The position numbers and the translations under genes were made by a program. Of a DNA stretch of 31,512 bases, positions 8,149-17,091 are shown one piece after another (position 1 is the stretch's first letter; each line of letters starts with the position of its first letter). Source of the DNA: Succinatimonas hippei (lineage in GTDB: Bacteria; Pseudomonadota; Gammaproteobacteria; Enterobacterales; Succinivibrionaceae). The notes beneath the pieces are model-generated. The model saw only the letters and a list, made by a program, of their open reading frames with translations, made no database searches and was not told the origin of the DNA. The DNA is taken from NCBI GenBank assembly GCA_004557545.1, contig SFGV01000016.1, forward strand, positions 1 through 31,512, written 5' to 3'.

Positions 8149-8503
8149 AGCCTGCCTGAATACTTAATGTAGTCTTAACGATTTTAACAGCACAGCCAGT
8201 CGTTTGCACGCTTTGAAAAACTGCACTGTCAGATTAAGCAGAACCAGTATCAGCGCCTGAGCATTGTTATTTGAAGCAAAACTAAAGCAAATAGGATCTG
8301 TATTCAGTGAGTTAAAAGATGCGCGCGCATCATACATAGCTATTCAGTAGGCTTTTAAGTCATAGCGCGGTAATTTTACTGGTATGTCAAATGAAGACAG
8401 GATGAATGATAAAAAACAACAGGCGGTTTAAGCCATCTGACCTAAACCGCATGTACAGCTACAGATCGGTAAGAGAAGATCTGATCTGTTTTATTTGCTC
8501 ACA
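8149..8503. other. Non-coding gap between the M18 peptidase gene and the AraC-type gene
   Basis: It contains the peptidase terminator (8411-8450), a second inverted repeat ACAGATC/GATCTGT (8461-8467 with 8483-8489) and presumably the promoter of the regulator. No gene was recognised. Confidence 0.5.
8411..8450 (-). terminator. Terminator of the M18 aminopeptidase gene
   Basis: On the minus strand, GCGGTTTA pairs with TAAACCGC around a 12-base loop. CTGTTG and then six T (8416-8411) follow. The T-run is offset by six bases, so strength is uncertain. Confidence 0.6.
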
Positions 8504-9922
8504 TCAGGCCTGTCTTAAGAACGCGCGGTATCCTCTGTAGGTTTCATATACATCAGCCTTGCTTACAACCTCCCAGGGGGCGTGCATGGAAAGCACGGCG
8601 ACACCGCTGTCTATTACCTGCATGCCGTAGAGGCTCATGATGTAGGCGATGGTTCCGCCGCCGCCAAGGTCGACCTTGCCAAGCTCGGCAAACTGGAAGC
8701 TGACATCATTGTCATCCATGATCGCGCGTACCTTGGCCACGAACTCGGCGTTAGCGTCATTAGAGCCTGATTTTCCTCTCGATCCCGTGAACTTATTGAA
8801 AACCATTCCGCGGCCGAGCCAGGCGGTGTTCTTGGGATCAAAGGCGCTCTTGTAGAGCGCATCGTAGGCTGATGAAACATCAGAGCTCAGCATGCGCGAG
8901 TTCTCAAGGGCGCGACGCAGCGCAAGCTCCGAGAAGCCTTTTTTGGTAAGAGCCATAAGCTCGCACAGCGCGTTTTCAAAAAAGCGCGAGCGCATGCCGG
9001 TTGCTCCCACGCTTCCTATCTCCTCTTTATCAACGAGAAGACAGCAGGTGGTTCTCTTAACCCTGTCCTCTGAGAGCATAGCCTCAAGTGAGCCATAAGC
9101 GCAGACCCTGTCATCGTGGCCGTAAGAGAGGATCATGCTACGGTCAAATCCCAGATCACGGGCGCGCCCTGCCGGTACCAGACAGAGCTCAGCTGAGATA
9201 AAGTCTTTTTCAGTAAGCTTGTACTTGTCGTAGATAAGCTTGAGGATCCCTTCTTTTACGGCGTCCTTGTCTTTTCCCTTCAAAGGCTCGCTGCCGATGA
9301 GAATATCGAGGTTCTCGCCCTCAATTACGGTAGATCCGCTTTTCTTCATCTGCTCCTGAGCAAGATGAATTAGCAGATCGGTAACGCAGAATACAGGATC
9401 ATCCTTATCCTCGCCTACGCTGATTTTAACCGAGGTGCCGTCTTCCTTAACCACGACACCGTGAAGCGCCAGCGGTATGGTTACCCACTGATATTTCTTG
9501 ATCCCGCCGTAGTAATGGGTGTCAAAGTAGGCAAGCCCTCCATCCTCGTAAAAAGGGTTTTGTTTTACGTCAAGTCTGCAACAGTCGATATGCGCTCCGA
9601 GTATCGCCATTCCGTCTTCAAGATCATCATCTCCAAGATTGAACAGCACCATCGACTTGTTCATATTTACAAGGTAGACCTTGTCGCCCGCCTTAAGGGC
9701 GCGCTTTTTCCTGATAGCCTCGCGCAGATCGGTATATCCGGCTTTTTTTGCCATCTCGACGGAGTACTCAACGCACTCGCGCTCGGTCTTGCATGCTGAG
9801 AGAAAATCCTCATAGCGCTGGCACAGCCCGTTCAGATCTTTTCTCTGTTTTGGGGTGTACTTAAGCCAGGCGTTATTCTGTGTTTGTGGATTTTGTTCAG
9901 CTTTTGTTTTCTTGGTTGTCAT
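8504..9922 (-). CDS. M18-family metalloaminopeptidase
   Basis: This 472-residue cytosolic zinc aminopeptidase of family M18 resembles the bacterial 'aminopeptidase 1' (ApeA-like) group. Metal-ligand and catalytic motifs are all visible: 'GAHIDCCRLDVKQNP' (His and Asp at about 111 and 113), 'SYGHDDRVCAY', 'DKEEIGSVGATG' (paired glutamates), 'SSDVSSAYD', and the C-terminal 'SMHAPWEV' histidine. I chose the ATG at 9922 because GGGAGG lies six to seven bases upstream. An in-frame TTG 18 codons earlier has no such site. It would trim N-terminal residues from peptides. It stands alone, with its own terminator downstream and an insertion-sequence remnant upstream. Confidence 0.9.
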   Translation of the reverse strand: MTTKKTKAEQNPQTQNNAWLKYTPKQRKDLNGLCQRYEDFLSACKTERECVEYSVEMAKKAGYTDLREAIRKKRALKAGDKVYLVNMNKSMVLFNLGDDDLEDGMAILGAHIDCCRLDVKQNPFYEDGGLAYFDTHYYGGIKKYQWVTIPLALHGVVVKEDGTSVKISVGEDKDDPVFCVTDLLIHLAQEQMKKSGSTVIEGENLDILIGSEPLKGKDKDAVKEGILKLIYDKYKLTEKDFISAELCLVPAGRARDLGFDRSMILSYGHDDRVCAYGSLEAMLSEDRVKRTTCCLLVDKEEIGSVGATGMRSRFFENALCELMALTKKGFSELALRRALENSRMLSSDVSSAYDALYKSAFDPKNTAWLGRGMVFNKFTGSRGKSGSNDANAEFVAKVRAIMDDNDVSFQFAELGKVDLGGGGTIAYIMSLYGMQVIDSGVAVLSMHAPWEVVSKADVYETYRGYRAFLRQA

Positions 9923-10151
9923 AGCATCCTCCCTGCTGTCATCTGATCCTAGCTTAAGATTGGTATTTGCGTTCAAATCTTAAGATATTTCATCAGCTCG
10001 TAGCTAACCGTACGGATTTTATCTCGCGGTTTTTCCCGGCAAAGCCTATGCCCATACCTAGGATCGTTGTATCCTAAATTGCAGCCCTATTTGTATGCTA
10101 TCCGATGGCTTAACATCAGGCAGCCGGCTTTAGCAGTCTGTTCATTTCAGG

Positions 10152-11058
10152 CTATTTCTCATCCTTCAGCTTTCCCATAAAGGACAAATCCAGCTTAAGG
10201 TCTTCCAGAAGCTCTCTCTGGCGCTTGGTTATGGCGTCTTTCATACACCACGAGTTACCGCTCTTGTAGAAGCGGATTTTCTTAAGCTCACGTATGGCGT
10301 CATTAACGGTAAGGTTATATTGCTTCTGCCAGTTTAAGCAGCGGCTATGAATGGTTCTCCAGAGTATGAGGGCTAAGAACAAGGCAAACAGCTTGCCTTC
10401 AGCCTGATCGTCACCATGAATATGCAGACGCTTGTCAGACAGTCCGTTCTTGGTGGTATCAAAGCAGTCTTCAACAGACTCTTTGGCGCGGTACGCCTCT
10501 ATAAGTTCTTTATCGCTCATGCCTTTGCAGGTGGTAAACAGGGTTACCTTGCCGCACAGCGCCAGGGCGTCTTTTACCGCCTGAGTATTCTCCTCATAGG
10601 TAAAGCCCCTGCTGTTCTTTGAACGCGTGACGATAAAGAATGGGGCATAGGCTTTGGCAAAGGAGTCAAAGTCTTTCCCCGGCCAGTGTTTATAGCTCTC
10701 AAGCTCATCTCGCTTCTGATTTCTGCGGCGGATGATGTCAGCGGTTCGGGAGTTCTGACTGTTAAGGTCACGGTACATGACAAGCTCACCCTCGACACCG
10801 CCCAGGGTCATTGGTACACGTGATGAGATGTACAAGTCATCGTTAACGCCAAAGGCGTTTGACGCGTCACCGATAACCAGAGCTGAGGACCATTTTAGAT
10901 AGGCTTCTTTGACCTTCTGATACCTCATCGCCGAGACTCCGGCTATCAGGCCATAGCCTTCCATATGAGCCCAGTTGAAGCAGGATGAGGAGAAGCCGCC
11001 CCCGTCTCTATTTCAGGATATTTGAAAAACATACTTTCAAACGTGAATCCAAGCAGGG
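10152..11058 (-). pseudogene. Transposase remnant (IS4/IS1634-like DDE), N-terminally truncated and frameshifted
   Basis: The longest intact frame from ATG 10964 gives 270 residues, but homology-like coding extends further upstream: RDGGGFSSSCFNWAH is in frame directly before that ATG and resembles the second catalytic-aspartate motif ('DGGxFS'). Two codons before it comes a TGA. Upstream the reading continues in another frame (ALLGFTFESMFFKYPEIE), which is itself preceded by a TAA. The C-terminal half has the transposase pattern 'YRAKESVEDCFDTTKNGL', including the catalytic glutamate, followed by 'EGKLFALFLALILWRTI'. The first catalytic aspartate and the N-terminal domain are missing. An inactive relic is the best reading. 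Confidence 0.8.
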
Positions 11059-11118
11059 CTTATACGCGCATCCTATATGTTCAGGCCGAGCTCAGATAGT
11101 GATCCCTATATTCGCCGA

Positions 11119-11127
11119 TGTTAGAAT
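11119..11127 (+). promoter_or_regulatory. Candidate extended -10 promoter element for adk
   Basis: TGTTAGAAT matches the extended -10 form TGnTAnAAT and lies about 100 bases upstream of adk, inside the insertion-sequence remnant. No convincing -35 was found. It is a candidate for how adk is transcribed after the insertion. Confidence 0.3.
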
Positions 11128-11228
11128 GTACTGACGCCTCCGTGGACAATCCATTCAGAGGTCAGTTTAAGCTTTATTCCGGCGGCAGTTCCGTCGGCCG
11201 CTAGCGCGGGACAATTTAGGACACTAAC

Positions 11229-11873
11229 ATGCGTATTATCCTTTTAGGACCTCCGGGAGCCGGCAAGGGAACCCAGGCCCAGAACATTACCAAGGCTTTT
11301 GGCATTCCGCAGATTTCAACCGGAGACATGTTAAGAGCCGCCATACGTGAAGGCACTGAGCTTGGCAAGGCCGCCAAGGCCGTAATGGATCGCGGTGAGC
11401 TGGTGTCAGACGATATCATTCTGGGACTGGTAAAAGAGCGTATCGCGCAGAGTGACTGCAAGAACGGTTTCCTCTTTGACGGTTTCCCGCGTACCATCCC
11501 TCAGGCTCAGGCGCTGGTTGATAACTCCATCGACATTGATGCCGTAGTTGAGATCCAGGTTCCTGATGACAAGATCGTAAAGCGTATGTCAGGCCGCAGG
11601 GTTCACCTGGCCTCAGGCCGCACCTATCACATTGTCTACAATCCTCCCAAGGTTGAGGGTAAAGATGATGTTACCGGCGAGCCTCTTGTTATCCGTCCTG
11701 ATGATCGCGAGGAGACCGTACGCTCAAGACTTAAGGTCTACCATGAGCAGACCGAGCCTCTTGTAAGGTTCTATCGTGATCTGTCGGCAAAAGGGAAGAC
11801 CAGGTTCCTGGCTGTTGATGGTGACCGTGATGTTAAAGTCATCTCTGATGAGATCATCTCCGGAGTAAAGTAA
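11229..11873 (+). CDS. adk: Adenylate kinase
   Basis: This 214-residue cytosolic enzyme, the same length as E. coli Adk, interconverts ATP + AMP and two ADP. The P-loop GPPGAGKGT is at 8-16, the AMP-binding 'STGDMLRAAI' follows, then 'DGFPRTIPQA' and the LID region starting 'GRRVHLASGRTYH' and ending 'RPDDREETVRSRL'. The LID has no zinc-binding cysteines, as in enteric forms. The ribosome binding site TTAGGA lies seven to eight bases before the ATG and falls inside the terminal repeat of the upstream insertion-sequence remnant. A small secreted-protein gene starts directly after the stop, so the two are probably co-transcribed up to the terminator at 12468-12504. Confidence 0.97.
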   Translation: MRIILLGPPGAGKGTQAQNITKAFGIPQISTGDMLRAAIREGTELGKAAKAVMDRGELVSDDIILGLVKERIAQSDCKNGFLFDGFPRTIPQAQALVDNSIDIDAVVEIQVPDDKIVKRMSGRRVHLASGRTYHIVYNPPKVEGKDDVTGEPLVIRPDDREETVRSRLKVYHEQTEPLVRFYRDLSAKGKTRFLAVDGDRDVKVISDEIISGVK

Positions 11874-12446
11874 TTGAGAATTTTTTGGATCCTGTGTTCA
11901 GCCTGCCTGACGCTTATGTCAGTGACCGCGATCGCCGCGGAGGAGACTTCAGCACCGTCCGCAACAGACGAGAGTGTTGAGAAAAACTCCTCTGAGGCCG
12001 TCAAAATGCCTGATACCGCTAATGACGGCTCCTTTGAGAAGTCATTGCGCGAGTTTCAGGCAGCGGACAGGCCGATCCCCTGCCCAAACGGATGGGTGGT
12101 TGAGGCAAACCCGAGCGCAGACAATTCTCTTTCTTATATGACTGAGGACGGTACCCTCGCGGTAAGTGTCACTTCGATAAAATCGAGAAGCGATGCCGGT
12201 ACTCCAGCCGAGCCTGAGAGCTACTCGAGGGTCGCTGCAGAGCAGATGGGTTGTTCAATCCCGGTGCGCTCAAATCTTATAGACGGCGGGTGGACATTCC
12301 ATTGCGCCGACTTCAAGGTAGACGGCCTGGTTTACGGATCCAAAGACGAACTGGTGCTTTTGGGGATCTCGGGGCGTGACGCCAATACCGAGGCAAAGCT
12401 CAACGAATTCGTCCGCTTCCTGCAGTATCAGGCGGCAGGCGACTAA
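11874..12446 (+). CDS. Small secreted (periplasmic) protein of unknown function, co-transcribed with adk
   Basis: A 190-residue protein starts at a TTG directly after the adk TAA. A GGAG site overlapping the end of adk lies eight bases upstream and supports this rare start. The N-terminus (MRIFWILCSACLTLMSVTAI, with cleavage likely after 'AIA') is a signal peptide. The first ~40 mature residues are low-complexity, rich in E, S and A. The folded part seems to begin at 'DRPIPCPNGWVVEANPS' and holds three cysteines (PIPCPNGW, QMGCSIP, FHCADF). Phrases such as 'LAVSVTSIKSR' and 'DELVLLGISGRD' suggest a beta-rich domain. I do not recognise a family. Position suggests translational coupling to adk, not a functional link. 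Confidence 0.8.
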   Translation: MRIFWILCSACLTLMSVTAIAAEETSAPSATDESVEKNSSEAVKMPDTANDGSFEKSLREFQAADRPIPCPNGWVVEANPSADNSLSYMTEDGTLAVSVTSIKSRSDAGTPAEPESYSRVAAEQMGCSIPVRSNLIDGGWTFHCADFKVDGLVYGSKDELVLLGISGRDANTEAKLNEFVRFLQYQAAGD

Positions 12447-12467
12447 ACTCTGGTCCTAATCAATAAA

Positions 12468-12504
12468 AAGCCGGACAATGAACAGTTATCCGGCTTGATT
12501 TTTA
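12468..12504 (+). terminator. Terminator of the adk operon
   Basis: AAGCCGGA pairs with TCCGGCTT around a 13-base loop, followed by GATTTTTAT. The A-run before the stem gives a T-run on the other strand too, but no minus-strand gene needs it. Confidence 0.85.
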
Positions 12505-12805
12505 TAGGTCATCGCACAATCCAATAGACAGTCGCCATAAAAGCAACAGCAAATACCCGTGGCTTTTCCATCAAAAGGTCAAAAAAGTTCAATCAGAAAT
12601 ATACCAAAACAGTTTTGACTCAAATCAGATAAAAGTGATTAAACAGTTGCTGCCGTAACGCTTTGAGACCCCGCGCAGACTTCTTTTCTTGTCATTGCCC
12701 TTCTGCAAATTCCCGTAAATGTGCTAGATTGTTAAAGGCTTTTCGGATTAACGGCAATAAGGAGATGCGGGGCTGATCCCAAGAACGCCAGCCTCCACAC
12801 CATTC
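12505..12805. other. Promoter region of the PilZ gene
   Basis: This is a non-coding AT-rich stretch. A TTGACT (12615-12620) could be a -35, with only a weak -10 (ATTAAA) 17 bases on. A better -10 is TGCTAGATT at 12722-12730, in extended form. AAGGAG at 12759-12764 is the only strong ribosome binding site before the PilZ gene. It is followed by an ATG-CGG-GGC-TGA mini-frame and by an in-frame CTG at 12773. Confidence 0.4.
12722..12730 (+). promoter_or_regulatory. Candidate extended -10 promoter of the PilZ gene
   Basis: TG-C-TAGATT fits the extended -10 pattern, with the initiation point expected near 12737, about 25 bases before the AAGGAG site. There is no clear -35, which extended -10 promoters can do without. 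Confidence 0.35.
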
Positions 12806-13486
12806 ATGGAAGACACCATCGTTTCCACTGACAGCGTCCTTTCTGAGAAAAAACGCGTATTCATCGGACTTGACCCTGAGAAGATAATCTGGGAAGGCTT
12901 CATCGACAAGCTGACTGAGCATTACATCCTGATATATGTGGAATGCGGCTCCAGATCCCAAACCCCGATGTTTCCCGCCAGAGGAAAAGCTTTTGTGAGA
13001 ATGCCGGTTGAGGGCGGCGGACTGGTGATTTTTGAGAGCGATATCGTAAAGCCAAAGAGTGTCGACGGGAAGCTCTGGCTCATAACTAAGCCTCCTAAGG
13101 CCCGCCGCCGTCAGCGCCGCGCGTTCTTTCGGGTACCCTATGACAAGCCGGTATTGATGCGCGTTGAAAACGGAAAGGACAAGTGGACAGACTGGGAAGA
13201 AGTCCCGCTTTTAGATATAAGCGGCGGCGGATTCTCCGTAAGATATCCCGATCAGCTTGTGCCTAAAACCAGGGTCAATCTTTTTATCACTACCCCCCGC
13301 TCCGAGAAAATAGACGTGCTTACCGAGGTAGCGCGGAGCTCACTTGAGCATAAGGATGCCGCTGACAGCCAGTGCCTTTTAGGTCTTAAGATTTCTCCTG
13401 AGCTTCCCATGGCAAAGCAGGCTTTGCTCATGACCATGGTTACGGATCTGCAGCGCGAGATGCTCAAAAACCGGATCAGAACTTAA
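12806..13486 (+). CDS. PilZ-domain c-di-GMP receptor, YcgR-like
   Basis: This 226-residue cytosolic protein has a two-domain layout. Residues about 10-95 form a YcgR-like N-terminal beta domain ('YILIYVECGSRSQTPMFPARGKAFVR'-type, part shown). Residues about 100-220 form a PilZ domain. Both c-di-GMP motifs are present: the arginine motif in ARRRQRRAFFRVP (about 99-111) and D-x-S-x-x-G in LDISGGGFSV (about 136-145). E. coli YcgR, the flagellar brake, is 244 residues. A role in motility or surface behaviour is therefore plausible, but no flagellar gene is nearby. The ATG at 12806 has no visible Shine-Dalgarno. An in-frame CTG at 12773 sits eight bases after AAGGAG and would add 11 residues, so the true start is uncertain. 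It converges on mfd. Confidence 0.88.
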   Translation: MEDTIVSTDSVLSEKKRVFIGLDPEKIIWEGFIDKLTEHYILIYVECGSRSQTPMFPARGKAFVRMPVEGGGLVIFESDIVKPKSVDGKLWLITKPPKARRRQRRAFFRVPYDKPVLMRVENGKDKWTDWEEVPLLDISGGGFSVRYPDQLVPKTRVNLFITTPRSEKIDVLTEVARSSLEHKDAADSQCLLGLKISPELPMAKQALLMTMVTDLQREMLKNRIRT

Positions 13487-13524
13487 GATCCGCCAAGCCG
13501 CATCTGACAATTCACAGCCATGTT

Positions 13525-13556
13525 CCTGACGCGCTTTCAAGCGCGTCAGGCTTTAT
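13525..13556 (+). terminator. Terminator of the PilZ gene
   Basis: CCTGACGCGC pairs perfectly with GCGCGTCAGG around TTTCAA and is followed by CTTTATT. It lies between convergent pilZ and mfd; the T-rich tail is on the plus strand only. Confidence 0.8.
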
Positions 13557-13569
13557 TGTCCCATAACCA

Positions 13570-16500
13570 TCAGGGTGTAGCCTTTCCCTTGACCTGTCTT
13601 GCCTCAAAGGCGGCGAGAAGCTGCGAGAGCAGGGCAAGTCTTAGTCTCTCCTTACTTTCCTTTAAGCTGCAGCGCAATGAGTTCGGTCCTGACATGCGGT
13701 ACTCATTGTGTTTGCAGGATGTTACAAGCGTGATGATGTAATCAGGACTTATGGTGCATTTAGGTCCCATCTCAATCACCTCGCCGTTTTCGTCTCCGGC
13801 GATCCTGGTTATTCCAAGCGAGGTTGCCAGAACCTTGAGCGAGCTTATCTCAAACAGATTTTTGGCGCTTTGCGGCAGCAGGCCGAACCTGTCGATGAGC
13901 TCTGCCTTGAGATCCTCAAACTCATCAAAGGTACGGCATGATGACAGACGCTTGTACAAGGAGAGCCTGGTATTGACATCCTGAATATAGGTGTCAGGCA
14001 ACAGCGCCGGCAGATGCATGTCGATTTCACACTCATTCTGGTTAAGCTCGGCAAGCGAGGGCTCGCGGCCTTCCTTGAGCGCCTTTACCGCCTCATTAAG
14101 CATGTCGGTGTAAAGCGAGAAACCAACGGACTCAATCTGACCTGACTGCTCCTCGCCCAGCAGTTCTCCGGCACCGCGGATCTCAAGATCATGCGTCGCC
14201 AGCACGAAGCCAGCTCCCAGCTCCTCAAGGGATGAGATGGCGTCAAGACGCAGCTTGGCGTCACGCGTGAGCATCCGCTTGGGTGGGGTGAAAAGATAGG
14301 CATAGGCCTGATGATGCGAGCGGCCGACACGTCCTCTGATCTGATGGAGTTGCGCAAGCCCCAGAAGATCAGCTCTGTCAATGAGTATGGTATTTGCTGA
14401 CTGCAGATCAAGACCGTTTTCAACTATGGTCGTGCACAAAAGCAGGTTGAAACGCTGATTGTAGAAATCACGCATGACCTTTTGCAGGTCACGCTCGTTC
14501 ATCTGCCCGTGGCCGATCCCGATGGTAGCCTCAGGGATAAGCTTTGACAGCTCATCTGCTACCTGGCCTATGGTCGAAATGTCATTGTGCATGTAATAGA
14601 CCTGACCGCCGCGGCGTAATTCGCGCATGACGGCCTCGCGTACCACCTGCTCTGACCTCTCCATTACAAAGGTCTTGATGGCCAGGCGGTGCTCAGGCGG
14701 GGTAGCGATTATCGAGAGTTCGCGCATTCCCTCCATCGCCATGTTCAGAGTGCGCGGGATCGGGGTCGCGGTAAGGGTCAGCAGGTCAACCTCAGCGCGC
14801 ATCGCCTTGAGCTTTTCCTTCTGCCTTACGCCAAAACGGTGCTCCTCATCAATGATCACGAGTCCCAAATCCTTAAACTTTACGGAGCGCGAGAGCAGAC
14901 GGTGGGTGCCGATGATGATGTCTATCTTTCCATCGGCAAGTTTTTTCAGACTCTCGTTCTGCTCCCTGGCGGTCTTAAAACGCGAGATCTCCTCGATTAT
15001 GATCGGGGTGCCGGCGAAGCGATCCTTGAATGTCTGGTAGTGCTGCTCGGCAAGAATAGTGGTTGGAACCAGCACCGCCACCTGAGATCCTGATGAGGCG
15101 ACGACAAAGGCCGCTCGTAACGCGACCTCAGTCTTGCCAAAACCGACATCTCCGCATATGAGCCTGTCCATTGGCGTGGTTTTTGCCAGATCCGCGATGG
15201 TAGCGTTGATCGCGGACATCTGATCGGGTGTCTCCTCATAGCCAAAGCCTGTGGCAAACTCGTCAAGGGCTCGCTGGGGCACTTTAAACGATCTGCCTTC
15301 TCTGGCTGCGCGCCGGGCGTACAGGTCAAGCAGCCCGGCGGCTATGTCACGCACCTTCTCAGCGGCCTTCTGCTTACGCTTGGACCATGCGTCAGTTCCG
15401 AGCTTTGAGAGTGGCGGATTGTCTGATCCCGAGTAACGGGCGATCTTTGATAACGCGGTTATGGGGATATTGAGCATGTCGCCGTTCTGGTACTCGATGG
15501 CAAGATACTCGCCCTTAATTCCGCCTATCACCAGAGTCTTAAGACCGCGATAGCGTCCTATGCCATGATCGATGTGAACAACAACCTGCCCTTCCTTGAG
15601 CTGTACCAGGTTCTTGATGAGGGCGTCCTCGGAAAAGCCGCTGCGGCGTGCTCCCCTGGCGCGGTGTGACTGTGAGGTGCTGACACCCAGCAGTTCGTTC
15701 TCGGTAAGAACCGCGATTTTGCCGGTTTTTGAGATGAAACCTGATGAGAAAGGAGCGATGGTAAGCTCCAGTGCCTTGTCGGTTTTCAGAAAATCATCAA
15801 AGGATGAGGCCGGAGCGATCCCGGTCTTGTCAGTAAGCGATACCGGCAGCAGGTCGCGCAGAGCCTGACGTCTTCCCTCGGAGATGGCGGTAAGCAGGAT
15901 CCGTCCTCCCTTTGAGACCATTTCCTCAACAAAAGCGCTGAATTTGGCGGATGGATCCTTATCCTTATGGCTGAACGCTACATCCGGCAAGTTCTCAAAG
16001 GGCGCGTTGGAATAACCGCGGCGTTTTAAATCGTCATCCTTGAAGGGCGCCCTCATCAGGGTGATCACGCCAAGCCCCTTTAGTTGGTCAGAAAGCTCGT
16101 CCTGTGAGATAAAAACCTCGGAGGAGGGAAGAGGAGGGTGCTCGCTGGACCCCGCGTACATCCCCTCGCGTTTTTTCGCGTCCTCGCAAAAATCCGCGGC
16201 GGCCTTTAGTACATCTCCTATAAATATGACCTGCGTGTTCTCAGGCAGATAGTCAAAAAAGGTGACCATTGCCGATTTTCCAAAGAACAAGGGCAGATAG
16301 TACTCAATGCCAGCCGGAATGGCGCCTTTTGAAATTGCCTTGTATATGACATGATTTTGCAGATCAGCGCCCGGAAATGCGTCGCGGTAATTGCTTCTGA
16401 ATGAGCTGATCCCGCTCTCATCTAAAGGGAACTCGTGGGCAGGGAGCAGGTTTATCTCCGGCACCGCCTTTCCAGAGCGCTGGGTATCAAGATCAAAGGT

Positions 16501-17091
16501 GTGGATCGAATCCACCTCATCATCAAGAAAATCTATACGGTAGGGGATCTGAGCGCCCATGGGGAAGATATCGATAATCGATCCTCTTGAGGCGAATTCT
16601 CCGTGCCCTAGCACCTGATCAACCTTAAGGTAGCCCTGTTTTATGAGATCAGCGCTCATCTTAGCGATATCGCGGGTGTCACCGGGTTTTAGATGAAATG
16701 AACGTCCCCTGATGAAGCCTACAGGACCGAGCCTGGGCATTACCGCAGAGAGCGGGGTGATGATGATCCCTTTTTGCGTGAAAGGCAGATCGGCAAGACA
16801 CTCAAGTCTTGATGAGATGATGTCCTGATGGGGAGAGAGCTGATCATATGGAAGCGTCTCCCAGTCTGGAAAGAGCCTTATCTGACAATCAGGAGCCATA
16901 GCCTTAAGATCAGCGCCAAGCGACCGGCATTCAAATCCGTCAGCGCACAGTACGAGCACCGGAGACCCGCACCGCGACGCGATTGAGGCGACGGTAAGTC
17001 CCAGGGAGGCTCCAGGAAAGCTGCCCACAAATTTCCGGGCAGAGGTAAAGCCGCTTTTGAGCGCGGCCGGAAGAAGATTGTCTTTTTGCAT
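13570..17091 (-). CDS. mfd: Transcription-repair coupling factor Mfd
   Basis: This 1173-residue DNA translocase (E. coli Mfd is 1148) removes RNA polymerase stalled at lesions and recruits UvrA. The N-terminal third is UvrB-like without a working ATPase. A CarD/RNA-polymerase-interacting domain follows around 490-560 ('VVHIDHGIGRYRG' ... 'GEYLAIEYQNGDMLNIP'). The SF2 helicase core has Walker A GDVGFGKTE near residue 645, DEEH near 745 ('IIDEEHRFGVRQKEKLK'), TATPIPRT, and 'QIRGRVGRSHHQAYAYL'. The C-terminal TRCF domain contains 'NECEIDMHLPALLPDTYI'. The start ATG has no strong ribosome binding site. It is divergent from the membrane-protein gene at 17192, with a 100-base shared promoter region. 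Confidence 0.97.
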   Translation of the reverse strand: MQKDNLLPAALKSGFTSARKFVGSFPGASLGLTVASIASRCGSPVLVLCADGFECRSLGADLKAMAPDCQIRLFPDWETLPYDQLSPHQDIISSRLECLADLPFTQKGIIITPLSAVMPRLGPVGFIRGRSFHLKPGDTRDIAKMSADLIKQGYLKVDQVLGHGEFASRGSIIDIFPMGAQIPYRIDFLDDEVDSIHTFDLDTQRSGKAVPEINLLPAHEFPLDESGISSFRSNYRDAFPGADLQNHVIYKAISKGAIPAGIEYYLPLFFGKSAMVTFFDYLPENTQVIFIGDVLKAAADFCEDAKKREGMYAGSSEHPPLPSSEVFISQDELSDQLKGLGVITLMRAPFKDDDLKRRGYSNAPFENLPDVAFSHKDKDPSAKFSAFVEEMVSKGGRILLTAISEGRRQALRDLLPVSLTDKTGIAPASSFDDFLKTDKALELTIAPFSSGFISKTGKIAVLTENELLGVSTSQSHRARGARRSGFSEDALIKNLVQLKEGQVVVHIDHGIGRYRGLKTLVIGGIKGEYLAIEYQNGDMLNIPITALSKIARYSGSDNPPLSKLGTDAWSKRKQKAAEKVRDIAAGLLDLYARRAAREGRSFKVPQRALDEFATGFGYEETPDQMSAINATIADLAKTTPMDRLICGDVGFGKTEVALRAAFVVASSGSQVAVLVPTTILAEQHYQTFKDRFAGTPIIIEEISRFKTAREQNESLKKLADGKIDIIIGTHRLLSRSVKFKDLGLVIIDEEHRFGVRQKEKLKAMRAEVDLLTLTATPIPRTLNMAMEGMRELSIIATPPEHRLAIKTFVMERSEQVVREAVMRELRRGGQVYYMHNDISTIGQVADELSKLIPEATIGIGHGQMNERDLQKVMRDFYNQRFNLLLCTTIVENGLDLQSANTILIDRADLLGLAQLHQIRGRVGRSHHQAYAYLFTPPKRMLTRDAKLRLDAISSLEELGAGFVLATHDLEIRGAGELLGEEQSGQIESVGFSLYTDMLNEAVKALKEGREPSLAELNQNECEIDMHLPALLPDTYIQDVNTRLSLYKRLSSCRTFDEFEDLKAELIDRFGLLPQSAKNLFEISSLKVLATSLGITRIAGDENGEVIEMGPKCTISPDYIITLVTSCKHNEYRMSGPNSLRCSLKESKERLRLALLSQLLAAFEARQVKGKATP

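Larger units (their letters stand above)
10069..11224 (-). mobile_element. Decayed IS4/IS1634-like insertion sequence bounded by 13-base inverted repeats
   Basis: The plus strand reads GTATCCTAAATTG at 10069-10081 and CAATTTAGGACAC at 11212-11224. The second is the reverse complement of GTGTCCTAAATTG, so 12 of 13 bases match the first. They bracket the transposase remnant and are plausible terminal inverted repeats. The element is about 1.16 kb, shorter than an intact copy of this group (about 1.7-2 kb), which agrees with the missing 5' half of the transposase. No clear target duplication is seen. The right repeat reaches to five bases before the adk start codon. Confidence 0.6.

Noticed and set aside
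8461..8489. Inverted repeat ACAGATC/GATCTGT with T-rich plus-strand tail as a terminator
   Set aside because: No plus-strand gene lies upstream that would need it.
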